Shown here: positions 13,438 to 14,861 of the stretch, piece after piece
How the letters are laid out: each line of letters opens with the position of its first letter
Numbering within the stretch: the stretch's first letter is position 1
Source: Pelagibacteraceae bacterium BACL5 MAG-120820-bin39
Lineage (GTDB): Bacteria; Pseudomonadota; Alphaproteobacteria; Pelagibacterales; Pelagibacteraceae
Length of the DNA stretch: 14,861 nucleotides
Assembly: GCA_001438335.1 (NCBI GenBank)
Contig: LIBV01000014.1
Coordinates: 1-14,861 of the forward strand
Reading direction: 5' to 3'
Made by a program: the position numbers and the translations under genes
The notes under the pieces: model-generated
Told to the model about the DNA's origin: nothing
Seen by the model: the letters and a program-made list of their open reading frames with translations, nothing else
Database searches by the model: none

Positions 13438-14861
13438 TGAGTAAAGACCAAAGTGAATATTTAATCATAAGAGGGGATAAAGTATATGAGGTAGTTATAG
13501 GTCTTGAAGTTCATGCTCAAGTTACCTCAAATTCAAAACTTTTTTCTACATCTTCAACAAAATTTGGTGCAGAGCCTAATACTCAAGTTAGTTTAGTTGA
13601 TGCTGCTTTTCCAGGTATGCTGCCAGTGATTAATGAATTTTGTGTTAAACAAGCAATTAAAACTGGTATCGGTCTTAAGGCACAAATTAATAAAAGATCC
13701 GTTTTTGATAGAAAAAACTATTTTTATGCAGATTTACCTCAAGGCTATCAAATTTCACAATTCAAACATCCGATAGTAGGCGAGGGTAAAGTTATTCTTG
13801 ATATGCCTGATGGCCATAAAGAAGTAGGTATAGAAAGATTACATTTAGAACAAGATGCGGGAAAAAGTATACATGATATGGATCCCCAAAGCACGTTTGT
13901 TGATCTTAATAGATCAGGAGTAGCTTTAATGGAAATAGTTAGCAAACCAGACTTAAGGTCTCCAGATGAAGTTAATGCTTATATTAAAAAACTAAGATCG
14001 ATAATGAGATATCTTGGAACTTGTGATGGTAATATGCAAGAAGGATCATTAAGAGCTGATGTTAACGTTTCTGTTAGATTAAAGGGTATAAAAGAATTTG
14101 GAACGAGGTGTGAAATCAAAAATGTAAATTCTATTAAATTCATGCAAATGGCAATAAATTATGAAGCAAATAGACAAGTTGATTTAATTGAAGAGGGCAA
14201 AACAATTGATCAAGAAACAAGATTATTTGATACTAAGAAAAATGAAACAAGATCTATGAGATCAAAAGAAGATGCTCATGATTATCGATATTTTCCTGAT
14301 CCAGATTTATTACCATTAGAAGTATCAGATGAATTCATAGAAGCACTTAAAGCTGAAATACCCGAACTTCCTGATGAAAAGAAAAAAAGATTTATGGATG
14401 AATTTAAAATCTCACCTTATGAGGCGACAATACTAGTTTCTGATATTGAGGTAGCAAAATATTTTGAAGAAGTGGTTGCAAAAATGGGAAAAAATAAAGA
14501 CATGAAGTTGGCAGTTAATTGGATTACAGGTGAATTGTTTGCGGTTTTAAATGAAAAGAATTTAGAAATCTCACAAACTCCAATAAGTGCTAAGAATTTA
14601 GCTAAATTGATTAATCTGATTAAAAATGGAACTATTTCAGGAAAAATAGCCAAATCTATTTTTGAGCATATGATGGATGGTGATTTAGACCCACAAATGA
14701 TTGTTGAAGAAAAAGGACTAAAACAAGAAAGTAACCCTAAAGCATTAGAGACATTGATTGATAAAATTATTAATGAAAATAGAGAAAAAGCTATTGAGTA
14801 TAAACAGGGTAAAGAAAAATTGTTTGGTTTTTTTGTTGGACAAGTAATGAAAAACTCTGGT
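13437..14861 (+). CDS. gatB: Asp-tRNA(Asn)/Glu-tRNA(Gln) amidotransferase subunit B (3' end cut by window edge)
   Basis: GatB activates the side chain of the mischarged tRNA with ATP and adds the ammonia delivered by GatA. I place the start at GTG 13437, whose first G is the last base of the gatA TAG. The next in-frame Met is about 60 residues on, beyond the essential GLEVHAQ motif (22-28), so GTG is required. A GGTGGA stretch about 5 nt upstream could be the ribosome site. From there 475 codons are open to the edge. Family marks are YFYADLPQGYQISQF, HLEQDAGK (from H136), NRSGVALMEIVSKPD, DVNVSVR (from D208) and HDYRYFPDPDLLPL. The helical and YqeY-like tail domain follows and ends at FFVGQVMKNSG, so probably only 15-20 residues are missing. 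Confidence 0.96.
   Translation, partial: MSKDQSEYLIIRGDKVYEVVIGLEVHAQVTSNSKLFSTSSTKFGAEPNTQVSLVDAAFPGMLPVINEFCVKQAIKTGIGLKAQINKRSVFDRKNYFYADLPQGYQISQFKHPIVGEGKVILDMPDGHKEVGIERLHLEQDAGKSIHDMDPQSTFVDLNRSGVALMEIVSKPDLRSPDEVNAYIKKLRSIMRYLGTCDGNMQEGSLRADVNVSVRLKGIKEFGTRCEIKNVNSIKFMQMAINYEANRQVDLIEEGKTIDQETRLFDTKKNETRSMRSKEDAHDYRYFPDPDLLPLEVSDEFIEALKAEIPELPDEKKKRFMDEFKISPYEATILVSDIEVAKYFEEVVAKMGKNKDMKLAVNWITGELFAVLNEKNLEISQTPISAKNLAKLINLIKNGTISGKIAKSIFEHMMDGDLDPQMIVEEKGLKQESNPKALETLIDKIINENREKAIEYKQGKEKLFGFFVGQVMKNSG

Noticed and set aside
1..14861. Mobile elements, CRISPR arrays, toxin-antitoxin or defence genes, tRNA or rRNA
   Set aside because: Nothing found: no repeat-spacer pattern, transposase or integrase motifs, or clover-leaf sequences; the window is filled with housekeeping genes and one small unknown.

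Overview
The window is very A+T-rich, almost entirely coding and very tightly packed. Many neighbouring genes share stop/start bases, and divergent gene pairs are separated by only 34-60 bp. Gene order (gatCA divergent from ruvX-pyrB-pyrC-plsY-topA), Lys/Asn/Ile-rich proteins and the streamlining point to an alphaproteobacterium of the SAR11 / Pelagibacter type. That assignment is inferred from sequence style and synteny; there is no rRNA gene here to confirm it.

Layout. 1-582 (-): lipB, cut by the left edge. 643-2016 (+): mgtE, a magnesium channel/transporter. 2019-2831 (-): panC. 2866-4976 (+): galU-ugd, a two-gene unit with an ATGA overlap that turns glucose-1-phosphate into UDP-glucose and then UDP-glucuronate. 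4980-11645 (-): a seven-gene run read as ruvX, pyrB, pyrC-like, plsY, topA, a small secreted protein and a RidA-family gene, with spacings from a 4-nt overlap to about 42 bp. 11696-14861 (+): gatC-gatA-gatB, the tRNA-dependent amidotransferase, with gatB cut by the right edge just short of its stop.

How the genes work together. Most are housekeeping genes: lipoylation, Mg2+ uptake, pantothenate synthesis, nucleotide-sugar supply, pyrimidine synthesis, phospholipid acylation, DNA supercoiling and indirect Gln-/Asn-tRNA synthesis. I found no tRNA, rRNA, CRISPR, insertion sequence, prophage or defence genes, and no convincing new multi-gene system.

The points most worth a second look are these. 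The dihydroorotase homologue next to pyrB has lost the HxH metal-binding motif and is probably a non-catalytic partner of aspartate transcarbamoylase. The gene dprA, usually found between plsY and topA in alphaproteobacteria, is absent. A small, unrecognised secreted protein is translationally coupled between topA and the RidA-family gene. The galU-ugd pair may feed glucuronate lipids.
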